In this document: piece after piece, positions 49,571-62,500 of the stretch
Layout of the letters: the number at the start of each line of letters is the position of its first letter
How positions within the stretch are numbered: position 1 is the stretch's first letter
Notes under the pieces: model-generated
The model's input: the letters and a program-made list of their open reading frames with translations, nothing else
Told to the model about the DNA's origin: nothing
Database searches by the model: none
Made by a program: the position numbers and the translations under genes
Assembly (NCBI RefSeq): GCF_018691265.1
Contig: NW_024881303.1
Coordinates: 10,905,777 to 10,969,776 of the forward strand
Origin: Tyto alba
Taxonomy: Eukaryota; Chordata; Aves; Strigiformes; Tytonidae
DNA length: 64,000 nucleotides
Direction: 5' to 3'

Positions 49571-51977
49571 GAAAACGGAGGTTTGGTTGTATGTTTGAAG
49601 TAAGAGATGGAATTTTGAGAAGCAATTTGGTGGATCCTCATCTGACCTCAGCTACAGATGTAAGTAGTTCTGTTAAATGAAGTGAAAGGTGCTATTTTAG
49701 ACCAACTTGTCCAAACATGAACTTGAGTACAATTGTAAAACAACATGATCACACAACTGAAAAAAGTGTGACGGAAAAGCCAGGTTTCCTTTCTTGTAGT
49801 TAAAGAAGGTATTGTCTGTTAGAGGATACTGCTAACCAGTTCTTAAAGTGGCTCATGCAAAGTTTCCATTTCTAGTCAAGACTGGAATAAATACGATCTC
49901 AGAAAGACTAGAAGGAAAACTGACTTTTAAATACACAGATAAAATAGCAAATAATAGACTTGAATAGCTGAAATAGACTTGAATAACATGAGTAGCTAAC
50001 CTCTGATGGCCACTGGGGAGGAAGACAGTCTGCTGTAGCAGGCAGCTAAGGCACCTTTTCTCTGCTTAGCATGGGCAAAAGGAACAAATGAATCAGCTGT
50101 TACCCAAGAAGAAACATATCAAGTAGTCTGAGATTTTGTGGGGTGTAGTCTGGATCTTTTTTATATATTCTTTCTAATGGTTCAGGATTTTCTGATATAT
50201 TCAGCAATCAATGGGATGGAAGGCACAGGAGAGAAGTTTTTCATTTTAACTGCATCTGCCACCTTCACCTTCAGGGCCTGCCTCCTTCATCTAATCCTCA
50301 AACTATTTCCATAATACGTCTGCCCTTATTCCTGCCATCACTGTCAGTGATGTTGGTCCTGCTCAGCCTTTCGCTCCATTCACCCTTCACTCACCCCATT
50401 TTCATCGACTGTACCATGTTTGTGCAAGTAACTTAAGTAAGCTGAATAATAGCAACAACAACAATAACAAGGCAGGAATCCACCCAAGTGAAATGAAAAT
50501 GAAATAAAAAGTTGTTTTGGCTCTTGTTTTCAAAATTTTTAGTGACATTTTTTCCCTATGACTTTTTGACCAGACAGGATATTAACATCATTCATGGAGA
50601 TTATATTGTCTCAGAATGACAGTCCTTAAAATCAACATTGAAGAGATTAATTTGGCGATCTGCTGAATGGTGACCAAGAAGCAAAAGGATGCACTAGACA
50701 TTAAATCCAGCCCCTTGTTACAGGCAATCACATCATACAATTTAATTTCTTTTCTAAATGTGGCAGCCTTCACACAAACAACAGTGTAGTAACTCTTAGC
50801 CCTCAGCATCCATCAGAAACCTTTTCAGACTTCCTCTTCTTCTAATCATTCTGTCTAAAGTTATTGATGTCTAGTTTATAGTATTTTATTCTCATGATAT
50901 CATCCTTTAGTTTCCACAGTTCCTCCACAGAAGAAACTATGGTGCCATTTTACTTTAATTTTTAATTATTAATATCAGAAATAATGTTGTTAAATGTTAA
51001 AATCCTCATCAGGATGAGACCTAATGTGTAGCTGTGATGGGGAAACCCATTCCCAGATATCTTGTTGAGCCCATATGATAATTTATATGTTTGGGTATGC
51101 TGTAAATATCTGATTCAGCATCAGGGAGAGACAAGGTGGTGAGGGAACAAGAAAAAAGACATTACAAAAGAAATTTTCCCTCCCTACCCCTTGCCTCTCC
51201 TCCTCTAAGTGGTGAGACTCTTGCATGCAATTAATCAGGAACGACTATAGTAAATACTACAATGGAGATTTTTCTGATTTGTTTCAGAAAGCCCCTCTGT
51301 TGTTTTCTGAGCAGTCCCTGTGATGGTGCTAGCAAACACAATGCTGTGGCATCTCCTGCTCACGATCACAACTCCATTCTAGTCCATACCAGAAGCTGAG
51401 AAAGAAGCTGGTTTTACTGCTTCTTCAACATCTGATTTCATTTCACGCTTGCTCATGAAAGAGTGACAAGGTTTAGGATATGTTCGTTATGCCAAACTGC
51501 ATGTAAGTTCCAACTAGGTTTTGGGAGAGGGCTTGGCAAATACAATGTCTTTGTAGCCCAGGAATTTTCACATTGGCTCTCTTATTCCACACAAGTCTGC
51601 TGAAAATGATGATTCTTCAATTTCACTTTCCTCAGTAAACGGATGTTTAGATATTTAGTTAGGAAGCAAACCATATAATCAACCTTCTGCAGATATAGCT
51701 GCACAGTGTAATCAGTCTCGTTCAGTTTCTTTGCATGCGGCCGGAGTACCAGCAACTGCTGAATTTATCAACAATGTTGTAGCTCAAGTGGCAATTTGCC
51801 CAAGGATTTCTCAATTAAGAAATATGAAGCAGCAGGCAGTCCAAGCCCTGTACAGGCTATGCTGCACATATAACATAGTGATTTAACTCTATTTTTGTCA
51901 GGAAAACAACTCTGAAGAAATCAGGCAGAAATGCCAGTGACAATAATAACAAACTGCATTTACCTTTTCGTGTGTTG

Positions 51978-52005
51978 TTTTTTTTTTTTTTTTTTTTTTT
52001 TTTTT
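51978..52005. repeat. Poly-T tract (28 nt)
   Basis: A pure T run following TGTGTTG. No source element recognised. Confidence 0.85.
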
Positions 52006-54479
52006 CACTATTTCCTTTTTAGATTCCCACAGTGTTTCTCTGAGCAGTGTAAGTTATCCCAGCTGGCATTCAAGGCTGTTGCTTTCTTGGTGTATGGTCC
52101 AGAACCCACCTGCCAAGCAGGTGGAGGTACAGAAAGCAGGACAGGGGTGTATGGAACACATCAGCCATGCAGCAGAAATACAGAGGTGCCCCTGTCAAAT
52201 GCAGCTCGCAGTCAAACAGCTCTTAGATTAAGCAGTATAAAGAGGTAAGTCTGGGTCAAAGTGCACGCTGGCTGGGAGTTGGATCCTTGGGAGGGTGGTG
52301 AGCTGGAGAAAGCAGGAATGGAGAAGCATTTCTCCATACTCAACGTGGAAATTTCTTCACCTGATGTTCTCCATGCAAGTATGGGAAGAAAGGATTGAAT
52401 TCAGAGGGTGAATTGAACTGTCTTCTGAATAAATCTCTCTTTCTCCATCATCAGCAAAGGGAGCCAAGGAATATTGGCCTCTAGCACGTGCCTGTGGTGG
52501 GTCTCCGTGAGCTCTTGGCAAGAGGATCCAAATAGGCAATCTGTGAGTGTCCAGATATTTTCCAGCGAGGATTCAGACCCTGTGACAGTGAGATAGTCTG
52601 GATTCTTATGCTGAAGGCCACAGGGTCACTGATATCTACCCCACCTGGGTCCTGCTAAGGTCTAAAGCTGCAAAAGATGTGTTATTTGCATGTTCAGTCC
52701 CGTCCCTGCTTCTTGCAATGGTGCAGCAGCAGACTGTCAGAAACATCTTGGATCTAAGACGGCTGTTTTTGAATGCAATTTCTTCTCCATCCATTCCAGA
52801 TCTACTCCCAGTCCCAGGACAGGGAGTTGGTTGCAGAGGAGGTTGCTCTTCCCTGTTACTTACAGTTAATGAGGAGCTGCACATGTGTCAAAATGATGCA
52901 TCAGCAGTGCCTTCAGAGACACTTCTTGTTATTTTGGTTTTGGCAGCCCTCAGTTCCTTCATGCCACAATCATTTTAACCACTGACACACTAATGCTTTC
53001 TGACACTTACACTTCTTTACCACATTTAAGCTGCAATGAAACATGAAGTGCCTCCCAGGCTTCCACTGCAGCCGGTTCAGAAGTGTCTGTCCCTCTGTCC
53101 TGGAGGAAGCAGAGCTGCTGTATCCCTGTGTGGGAATGGCTCTGCATCTGGGCTTCACATGAGAAACCAGAGCGAGCAGTGGGGGGACAAACCGGGACAA
53201 CCTCCCGTGGCTCCTAGTCGCCCAAGAGATTTTTGGTGCAGGAGAACTAACAGCAATAGAGGGAGAAAAGGGCTCTGACAAGCCATGCAACTCTGGTAGC
53301 TGAGCAAGTGACTGCACATCAGCAGGTCCAGAGTAGCCACTCATGTGTGCTCTCACTGAGCACGGCAACTGGGAGAAAATTCAACTTATCTGATGCTGCT
53401 CTGAGAGATTCACACTAGGTCACACTATTGTCCGTTTTTGGCACATTAGGAACACTTACGTAGACTGTTACCAGAACTTCCCTGATGTGCAGTAGGGTTT
53501 TTAGATGTCATTAAAATGCACATATGTCTGTGTAGTTCTAGAACACAGAAGGATTAAATAAGTTTACACATTCTATGGAAGAAAATGTTGGAGACTGACT
53601 TTAAAAGCAGGAAAACTACACATTGAAAAGTGTGCATTGAATTCAATGTCCAAGGTAATGTCTGAGCATTCACAATGACATGGGTGTTCCAGACAGATGA
53701 TGTTCAAGCTATGTAATAAGTCAATATTTTTTTTTTTTTGGTGTGGACTCAGAAGTGGAGATTTAGAGATTGATAGATTTTTTTTTTTAAGCCCAGAAAA
53801 ATCCATATTATTTGATGACCTCCATAACACTGACCCACACTGAGCAAAATAAGTAGTGTTTGACCAAAACCTGATTTCCCAAATGGTGCCCGAACATCAT
53901 TTGCAACAGAAAATAACTGAAAATTCTCAAGGCCCAATACCTCACTGCTATGTAATTACTCATGCCTATGTAATACACTATTGATTTGCCTCTGTTTTCC
54001 TACACTCATTCTGCACAGGTGTTAATGACTTACAAAACATAAAACATTGGAGAAACAGCCCCAAAGTCTTAACAGGAGTAAATCACAGTTCAAAGGTCCT
54101 TAATTCCCTTATCGCCGTATTTATTTGTGGTGTATATTTCCCACCAATCACATGGAAGTGAATGTGACCTGACTGTAGAAATGTTCCATACTTAAGGCCT
54201 TTTACCTGAAAATGTAACCCCACACCCTTCCTTGCTGACTTACGTACTACTTGCTGTCAACAGTTTTCCTGTTGGTTTTGTGGTCCGCAGCAGAAGCAAC
54301 AAACAAGCGGCTGCTGCTCCAGGGATCAAGAATGCAGCGATTCTTTTCGACCACAGCTCCTTTATGGATCCCAGTGGTCCTGTCAATCAATGTTTACTTT
54401 TAATGAGCCCAATTAGGTATATCTCTCCAGTGCAGGATTATGAGAATTTGAAAAGGGTCAATTTGTAATGGTTCTTGTT

Positions 54480-55080
54480 GTGGCCGCTGCTACCTGCAAC
54501 TTTAATGAAGATTTATTAAATTAACAACACATGGTTTTCCAGTAATCCAAAATTCACACACATAGTTAATTACAGTTGGATTCTATACATGCACCAGCTT
54601 GGTGAGCTGCTTATATCTCATGTGTTCAGAACTGATTAGCTATAGTCCTGAAATATTCATCCAGAACTTTGCTGTCCTTGTTTATAATCTGTTTTGTTTC
54701 TCATAAGCTCTTTTAAAAACTCAGTGGAGTGCTACCTTTGTTTAAACCAGAGACCCCCACAAATTGTTTTTTTTCTCATCATATTGTAGAGTCCTCAGAG
54801 AGTAGGTAAGTTTACTGCAGAAAGCTTTTGGGGCCCGAATGGGAAATTGATTTAATTTTTTAACATTTTTTCCCCCCCTCAAGCCTCAAATTAATGAGTA
54901 AGACAATAGTCAACTACTTCAACAAAATCACTCAGGCATTAAGAGAATAAATGTCACCATAATACTTCAGGGGGGAATATTCATGTAACCAGCCAGCCCA
55001 TTAATTACATCTTTTGCTCACATTTTATCATCTTAAACAATATAACTTAATCAAGGAGACCTAAGTATTTTTACAATATT
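54480..55080. other. Candidate conserved non-coding block, A+T-rich
   Basis: Contains GAAGATTTATTAAATTAAC, CATAGTTAATTACAGTTGG, ATTGATTTAATTTTTTAAC and CAGCCCATTAATTACATC. It is dense in homeodomain-type sites and lacks repeats. It lies directly left of the retroviral LTR. Visual impression only. Confidence 0.3.
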
Positions 55081-55371
55081 CAAGGTTAGATTCAAGGGAA
55101 ATGTTCAGGCCAGATGTGTGATCTGGACTAAGTATCTTGTAAATATTTAATAGCTAAGAATCTGTCTTCATTCAGCAAGGAAAATTCAAAACACTTGATG
55201 CAATGTTTTTGGACTTTTTATCTCCAACTGCAAATGGATGGGAGGTTAGCTGGTTCTGCTGAGATTCAGTAGGTGTCTGGGCATTTTAAAAGTTTTTGGA
55301 ACAATTCTTCAATTTATTGGAAATTTTACTTCTGTCCTAGACAAGCTACTGTCTCCATTCAGCCAGAGGTG

Positions 55372-55377
55372 GATTAG
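55372..55377. repeat. 6-bp target-site duplication, left copy (GATTAG)
   Basis: GATTAG directly before the LTR start TGTAGT; an identical copy lies at 55786-55791 directly after the LTR end. Confidence 0.85.
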
Positions 55378-55785
55378 TGTAGTAGAATTTCTGACAGAGA
55401 ATGGCCACGATATTTTGTTGCAAGGTTTGCACAATCCAGGCCTGAGATCAGACTGCTAACAACACCTGTGTTATGAGGATGACCTTGAAGGGCTGTGTTG
55501 TGAGGAACTGTATCTGTTCATGAGGAATTTTCCCAGCTATGTATCTGGCCAAGCTAAGCACAAGTATGCAGCAAACCGCAAGATGCTTGCCTATCACAGT
55601 TTCCCTTTGGGTGCGTGATAAGTTGCTTATGACCAATAATCCAGGGGTATGGGGCACGTGAACAGCGGGTGCTTGCTGTGCAAAATATATAACCAAGCGA
55701 TTCGGGCAATAAAGGGGGATGACATGTAGCCACATCGGTGTGACTGTCGTTACTCGGGCCACTCTCCGTATTGGGACCTTCTTCA
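55378..55785 (+). mobile_element. Solo LTR of an alpharetrovirus-like endogenous retrovirus (408 bp)
   Basis: Starts TGTAGTAGAATTTC and ends GGACCTTCTTCA, flanked on both sides by GATTAG. TATATAA (55686-55692) is followed only 15 bases later by AATAAA (55708-55713), then CCACATCGGTGTGACTG. This compact TATA-AATAAA-CACAT.GGTGTG order, a very short R region and a 6-bp duplication are the pattern of avian leukosis-type (class II) LTRs. No retroviral genes adjoin it, so it is a solo LTR left by recombination. The perfect duplication suggests a fairly recent insertion. Confidence 0.85.
55686..55713 (+). promoter_or_regulatory. TATA box and poly(A) signal of the 55.4-kb LTR
   Basis: TATATAA at 55686-55692 and AATAAA at 55708-55713. 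The close spacing implies transcription starts near the poly(A) signal, as in avian alpharetroviruses. Read-through transcripts would enter the right flank. Confidence 0.6.
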
Positions 55786-55791
55786 GATTAG
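55786..55791. repeat. 6-bp target-site duplication, right copy (GATTAG)
   Basis: Identical to 55372-55377, directly after the terminal TTCA of the LTR. Confidence 0.85.
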
Positions 55792-57007
55792 GGTTGTATA
55801 AATAGGTTTAATCTGGTTTGGGTGGCTGTAGCAGAATGGGCTCTACTAATAGCATGCCTGCTGGAAAGGAGACTCTTCAAACATCTATTTCCATGCTTCT
55901 CGCGTTACTGGCATTACATCCAAGCATAAATCTTAATGTATTTTCCACCTGAAGCACTGGGTAGGTTTTCAGTAAGTAAAAACCCCACCCCTGAAATTAT
56001 AGTTATAAGTATCTGATTTAGGAAATACAAACTTCCCTGTATATTAAATCTATTGCTGGGGACATACACTCAATCTCCATTATCCTCAGTACTCCTTCCT
56101 ATAAAAAGGAAGCATAATAAAACCTCTTTGCCTGTCTGCTATATGGGCAAATACATGAAAGATCATGAGGCTTCTCAGTTACTAGTACAATGGATGCCAT
56201 ACAAATAATTGAGACAGCCACCCAGCTACTCTGCCATGTCACTTTATGCAAACCATGACAACAGTGCTTAGTTGGGAATTAAGGTAGCTCTAGTGTCCCA
56301 TTAAATGGGTGCTCTGCTGCCTTTCATTTATAGGAATGAGGAGCTGTACTCCTGTTTCAGGTCTCACTTGCTGAACCTGCCCCCTGCCCCCTGTGCCCCC
56401 TCCCCTGATGCTTAGTCTGGATAATTGCTTCACATCTGAAACCAAATGGTCTCAGAAGAGTGAGGCAGCAAGGTGACAACATTGCAAGCGCAGCACCACA
56501 CTGTATGACTCTGGGAAGAAGGGGAAGAGACTTTTTAAAATAATGTTGACTACTGATGACAATATTGAAACTTCTGCTGTTCCCCAAAGGTTTCACACAA
56601 GTGGGAATGCTAGCTGGGCAAAAAGAGATCATCAGTCTTTAACTAAACCCTGGCAATATTCATACTGCTCCAGACCTGAATGTTACCAGAAGTATTGCAA
56701 GTCCCACATCCCGTCACACTGGAGCACTTTGTTAACTCTGCTCTCCAAGGATGGTTTGGTGGACAAGACATTGACTTGGAACTTGGCATTGGGCTGTTGG
56801 CTCCCACAGAGACCTCATGCTGAGGCTTGGAGAAGTCACATCCATCTACAACCACAGGCATATTCAGACACCTAACTTCTGCTTGAGAAAGTAAATCCCA
56901 CTGATGTCATTTTGCCAACAGTGATTCATTTGTTATCCCTGGGAATTAGCCATCGGGGATAAGGCTTTAAACAGTTTTAGTGAATATGAAACTTCGTTGT
57001 TTGGTGC

Positions 57008-57125
57008 TTAGTCTTCTAATGGGAATAATAATATTGTCACACCTCGCTGGACTGTTGTAAGACATGTACATTAAAGATTATGAGATGCTCACATGCTATT
57101 GTTATGAGATCCATGAAAGCACTGA
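57008..57125 (+). repeat. MIR-like 3' fragment
   Basis: AATGGGAATAATAATATTG, then CACACCTCGCTGGACTGTTG and TAAGACATGTACATTAAAG follow the MIR 3' half (AAATGGGGATAATAATAGTA, CTCATAGGGTTGTTGTGAGG). Fair match, with approximate edges. Confidence 0.55.
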
Positions 57126-57309
57126 GAGAGATGAAGTGATACCAGTGTGAACAAAAGAACAAAGATACAGCCTTGACTGATTGCTTTTTTTGTCCTGCAA
57201 TAATGTACACAATCAGTGCTGATCAAATAACGAAGATTCTGGAAGCTGCCATGGAATTAGATACTTTAGCAGTGCAATTCTGATATGAGAAATTGATCTG
57301 AGGCTGGAT

Positions 57310-57420
57310 TCTTTGATTAGCACATAAAGGTTGAGGGTCTGTGTTCAAGACCTCGTGCTGCTTCCAGCCCCCTGTGTGACTGACCTCAATTCATTCAGGC
57401 CTCTCTGTGCCTGAAAGAAA
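57310..57420 (+). repeat. MIR-like 5'/core fragment
   Basis: GGGTCTGTGTTCAAGACCTC, GTGCTGCTTCCAGCCCCCTG, TGTGACTGACCTCAATTCA and GGCCTCTCTGTGCCTGA track the MIR core (GGTTC.AATCC, TGTGTGACC, CCTCTCTGTGCCTCAG). It is separate from the 57.0-kb fragment. Confidence 0.5.
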
Positions 57421-59332
57421 TCATGAGTGATCAGTGAGGGTGAAAATACTGAACGTCTTAGTCAACTATTGCAGAATAAACTGTTTGGTACGGTCACAGT
57501 CCTATCTATAGCTGGCTTGTTAATGCATGTTTTGTGGTATCAGAGTTGGATGACACAAAGCTGTGTGAACTGCAACTAGGCTGAACCCATGAGAGGTTTT
57601 GACTTATGTGCCTTAGTGTCGGTCAGAGGTAAAGAGATGTGTCACTATCAGGGGATGTCTGCTTATGGCCTGGTTCACTCAGCAGTGTGCAGTGATGAGA
57701 TGGAGGCTGACCCACAACCCAGTCACAACTTTGGTGTTTCTTGACCCAGAGAAGCACCTGACGTTACAAAGGTCTTGTTGGGTATTTTTTTGCCTTGTTG
57801 TGCTTGTCTCATGCACATGCTCAGGCAAAGGAAGGACTGAACTTGAGGGAAGGGATCATGGACCTGCCATACCTCTTCTGCACTCCTGAACAGGCTGTGG
57901 AGGTGCTGGAACAAGGGCTGTGTCTGAATCTGTTCTGTCCCTATGGACTGTTCCCCATGGAGGGACAGTGTCTTGATGTGTACTGTTGTGTATGGCTGTA
58001 CACATGATCCAAGACCCCATTATCATTTGGAGAGAACTGAAGACACGGGATCCTCTGTCCCTCTGTGCACTAGGAGCATTGCCAGCATGTAGGAGGAACA
58101 ACAGCTTTCCTTCACAGATGCATGGAGTGGTGGGGATGTATGGGGAGACGTCGTCCTAGTGTCACCTTCCAACATGAGACCTGACAAACTTCCTTTCCAC
58201 TCAGAGAGAGAAACAGGATCCCAGAAATATGGGAGGCAAAACTCACCCTCGTTGCTTATTAGCTAAAATTAAACTGCTGTCAAATGCCTGTGCAAGATAG
58301 AGTCTTTGTGCAAACCATAGGTTTTAGTTTTGTACAGAAAAACAAGCAGACAAAACCTGACCTTGTCAGTGGCTGGAAAGCAGTATGAAAGTGCTTTGGA
58401 GTAGCCTTATCTCCCCTTGCTGGTGTTTGGTGGTTATTGCAGGCTCGTCTTTGTTTCCGTGGTCAGACTTTGCATTGCATTCCAGCTGCAGGTTTGCAGG
58501 ATTTTCCAAGTATTGCCAGAGAAATAATTACATTTTTTGTGTGCGTGCTTATGAAGCTAGAACTGAGTTTGCTTGTTTTGATGAGGTTTAGCTAAATAAA
58601 TGGATTTTTTCTCTTCTGTTAGGCCTTCATACTTAGCACCAATATTCAGACTTAGTTCAAAGTGGTTCCAGCATAGCCGTAGTTGTTGGCAGCAAAAGGG
58701 AAATATTTAATTAAAACAAAGAAAATTTTACAAAACCTCTTGAACCAAAGTAGACTTGAAAAAATGTTTTAATTACATACAAAGGCCTTAGCTTTTGTGG
58801 TCAAGGACTGCATGAGTTATGATCCTCACCTGGGAGGCAAGAGGGAGTGTGAGGAGAAAGTCAAGTCTAAAGCCACACACACTGATCTTGATGAGGCCGT
58901 TTTGTGTTGCTGTGATCAAGAGCTGCCAGGTATGAAGCTGTGTGCCAGGAGGTACAGGCTAGCCGGGTTCTCACTCTAATCTGCTCTAAGGCTGGCTGTC
59001 TCCTGGGCCTGGAGTCAGCAAGAGATGTTAGACGTAAGGGCAGGGAGGAAGGACATGGCAGCTCTCTGTGGCATAATGGGGTTAAGCAACAGAGAGCAGA
59101 ATGAGCTACCTAAACTAGCAGCAGTGCTGACACAAGAGCAAATGGGCTAAGAATACAGTCAACTTAGAAACAGCAAGAAGATTTCTTGCCTTCAGAAGAA
59201 GCGGAATAATTTGGTAATAAAAATAGATCTGTACAAATCCAGAATGGGTTTGTACCAGTTGATGAAGGATCTTAGATGATGTGGGAACCAGATGTGATGA
59301 TTCAGGAGGTAATTTTCAAGCCTGTGCTCCAC

Positions 59333-59515
59333 AGAGGGTGGTCAAACGTTGGAACAGAGAGGTTGCAGAGTCTCCATCCTTGCAGATATTTAAAACATGA
59401 CTACAGATGGCCCTGACCAACCTGCTCTCACTGACTGTGCTTTGAACAGGGGGCTTGGACAGGATGGTCTTCAGAAATGTCTGCCAACCTGAGCCTTTCT
59501 GTGGTTCTGTGGGAT
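59333..59515 (+). mobile_element. CR1 LINE, 3' end fragment
   Basis: GAGGGTGGTCAAACGTTGGA, ACAGAGAGGTTGCAGAGTCT, CCATCCTTGCAGATATTTAA and GGGGGCTTGGACAGGATGGT follow the CR1 3' consensus in order. It ends in the short 8-bp-type repeats TTCTGTGG TTCTGTGG typical of CR1 tails. Strongly 5' truncated, as most CR1 copies are, and without coding capacity. CR1 is the dominant LINE of birds and other reptiles. Confidence 0.85.
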
Positions 59516-62500
59516 AAATACATAACCCAGTGACAGTGAGGCAGGTCTCCAGGTCCTTTTCTTCTGTTCATTTTCAGGTTTGCTCTTTATGGGCAAATAT
59601 ACTTTTATTCCCTTCCTGTATTGATTCCCAAGCTATACATCACCTGCATCTCAAGTTTGCAGGAGTGAGGTCTGAGTGGGACAAAAGGTGGACTTTGTTC
59701 TGAAGCTTGAGCTCAGCCAGAATTAATGCTCTTTTTTAACAAAAATACTCATCAGTATTGTGCTGTCTAGGGCAGGAAGGTTCAAGTTCTCCTCCACAAA
59801 CATAGAGGAAGAGCTAACTTACAGTTTTATCTTCAGAAAAGAACAGCACATTCAGGAATACATGTGGGTCAGCTATTCTGATGGGCTAAATTTTGCTTTA
59901 CTCTTCTTTTCCCTGTGATCTTTTACTCAGTTTAAAGGTTTTATTCACAGACGGAGAAGCCTTCATGTTGCTTATTCCCACATACTCCAGCTAAGGGTTG
60001 TTTCGGGAATGGGAGAGATTTACCCTTTCCAAAAATCTCTCTGCCATGGACTGTCTACCCAGGATCATGAAGATGTGTGATGTCAGAGCTGTGCTGAATG
60101 ATGGCCAGCATGCTCAGCACAGTGCACAGGTCCTCCCTCACACCCACAGATCCCAGAGACTGTTCAGGGCCACATCCATAGCTGTCAAAGTATGAGGGTT
60201 GGAACCTCGACATGTAGTCATTGTTTTCCTATTTATCTTTGAATAAGCTTTGGAAATGCATTTCTTCACCTTTAAATTATTTCTTGGCACAAGATCCATG
60301 CTTCTGGCTCTACCGGTTAAAGAGGCATGGCTGGATTTACTGCCCTCTCTGACTTTAACCTGCTGTTCAAGGCTACAGTGATTGAACACTGGCTTGCAAA
60401 CCCAACTCCTATATTTTTTATACCATATAACTTTTGCTAGTATTTCCCTAATGGCCTGGGAACATGCATCATTTTTTTTCCAGTGAAATAACCACTCATT
60501 TATATATTTCTCTTGAGAGACAGCATGATCTGACATTGCATTTAACCCACAGCAAGATATTTAGTTTGTTGAATGGGTACTAAGAGGGGACAGACATATG
60601 CAGCACAGTTCATAATAGACAGTCATTTACCAGGTAAAATACTGCTCCTACTAGAAATATATCAGGATTTAAATGACAGAATTTTCAGTCTCGTCTTTCT
60701 CCTTTTCTGCTGCGTAAATCTTTTATGCAATTTATACAAATAAACTTGATGTACCAGGTAAGCCTTACAATTAAAAAATCAGTATGAGGCAGGACTAATA
60801 AAAAAAAACATTGTTTCTGTGCTGTTTGGGGAATGAAGCAAATGACAGAGTTAAAACATGCCTGTGCAGTGAGGAGAGGCACGATCACACATGGATAAAA
60901 GCAGCTGTGTTAGCTTTGCCTCATCTCACTGGATTCAGGATAACAGCCAGGATTTCATCTTATGCTGATCAGCACCTTGCAACCCTTTCTGAGACAGATG
61001 CCCTGGAAGCTGTGGAGCTTCCCAAACTCCTCATGGGAAGTGTAACCTGAGTTAACCACAGTGGAGAGTACTCAGCATCATGCAGAATTCAGACTCCCAA
61101 GTGTGATCCAAAAGCCACTGAAATCACCAAGATATTTCTGTTCATGTCAGTGGAGCAGGTTGATCTTGGATTGAAATCTCCCACTAACGTAATTATTTTC
61201 TACTAACGGAGGAAAATGGAAAAGTGAAGATGGCATTTTGTACATCAAGGTCACATATGCCAGCCATCTCTCAGCATCTTAAATGGCACTGTATGGAGAT
61301 TTGTTTTCCAGACATAAACATATGTGAAACGCATCACAACATGGCCTTCCTCCTGCCACTCAAGATGTGTTTTGATCAAGAGCTGAGAGAAGATGCTCTG
61401 CACCTCAGTCAGAGGGGCCATCAGGGCACGTGGGGGAAGAGGATCACATCTGACCTGAGCAGAATTAGGGGCAGGGGACAGAAACTGGGAGGACTCTGGT
61501 GGGTGACCCCATAACAGCTTCAATGCCATGATGGCTCCACTGACCCTGCTCTGACAACATGTGGTGCTTATTGCTAGGACTCTCACCCTCACATCCTCTT
61601 GGTTCTTACATCAGCAGAAGTCACTTTTGCAATCAAAAAATATTTATTTGTTTGTTAATGACTGTTTTCTGATTTTTCAGGAAGTGAATCATCTATGTTC
61701 TGATTCCAAGCATCAGAAAATCTCTATCACTGTCTAGCTTCGTGTTTGTGCTCTGGATTAAATTATAGTAGATCAGTTTAAGGCATGTCAGTTCAAATAA
61801 AAATTGATAGAATGGTTCTTTAAAAGCAAATAAAACATTAAAAACTCCTGTGTTTGATTCAAAACTTTCTATCCAGGGAAGTTTTGGATAGAAAGTTTGC
61901 TCTAAAACCTTTCAGGAGAATATCTTGTTTGACAATGCTAACTCTATCTTTTTATTGATTGTATGAATCATTCAGTTCCATAAAAGTCAATCCTCTCTGC
62001 TCTCCTCCACCCTAATTATGGACAGAAGTCAAGGTGAATCTTTCCATTAACTTCCATGATCTTTGGATCAAACACTGAAACACGATCATGAGAGTCAGGC
62101 ATTGATAATGAATCCAGGCACAGCGAGGTTATCTCTGGCCCAGGTATCCTAATACCAGGGTAAAACCAGGGCAATGAGACACAGAGCTGACACTTACCTC
62201 GCAGTGAATTTGTCTGGAGCAGTTGTAAATACAGTGAAGCCAGACACTGCAGACATAAGCTTGGAAATGCTTGTTTTATGGTCTTAAGGGAGATTTGTAC
62301 CTTGAAGAAAATGGCTTCTGTAACCAAACAGCAGCCTGTTAATTGTATCACATTATCACTTGATAATGGAGCGATCTAAAAGTGTGACTATAGCAAACAG
62401 GGATTTCTGTTTTTCACTAGACCACTTAAAAAGCCCTACCTTTATGTAGGGCATCAGGACTTTTCCGTGTCACATTCTATTTCCGTTTCTTATTAAGAGC

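Larger units (their letters stand above)
48490..55371. other. Gene-poor region between the two solo LTRs
   Basis: No coding exon recognised. A 20-nt T run at 48496-48515 abuts the LTR. The stretch 48.9-49.6 kb is non-repetitive, with evenly mixed A+T-rich and ordered-looking sequence, and may be conserved non-coding DNA. A short AACAACAACAATAACAA run is near 50.45 kb. A 28-nt T run lies at 51978-52005. A slightly G+C-richer patch at 53.05-53.3 kb carries no recognisable exon. The stretch 54.48-55.1 kb is again A+T-rich and unique-looking. Confidence 0.6.
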
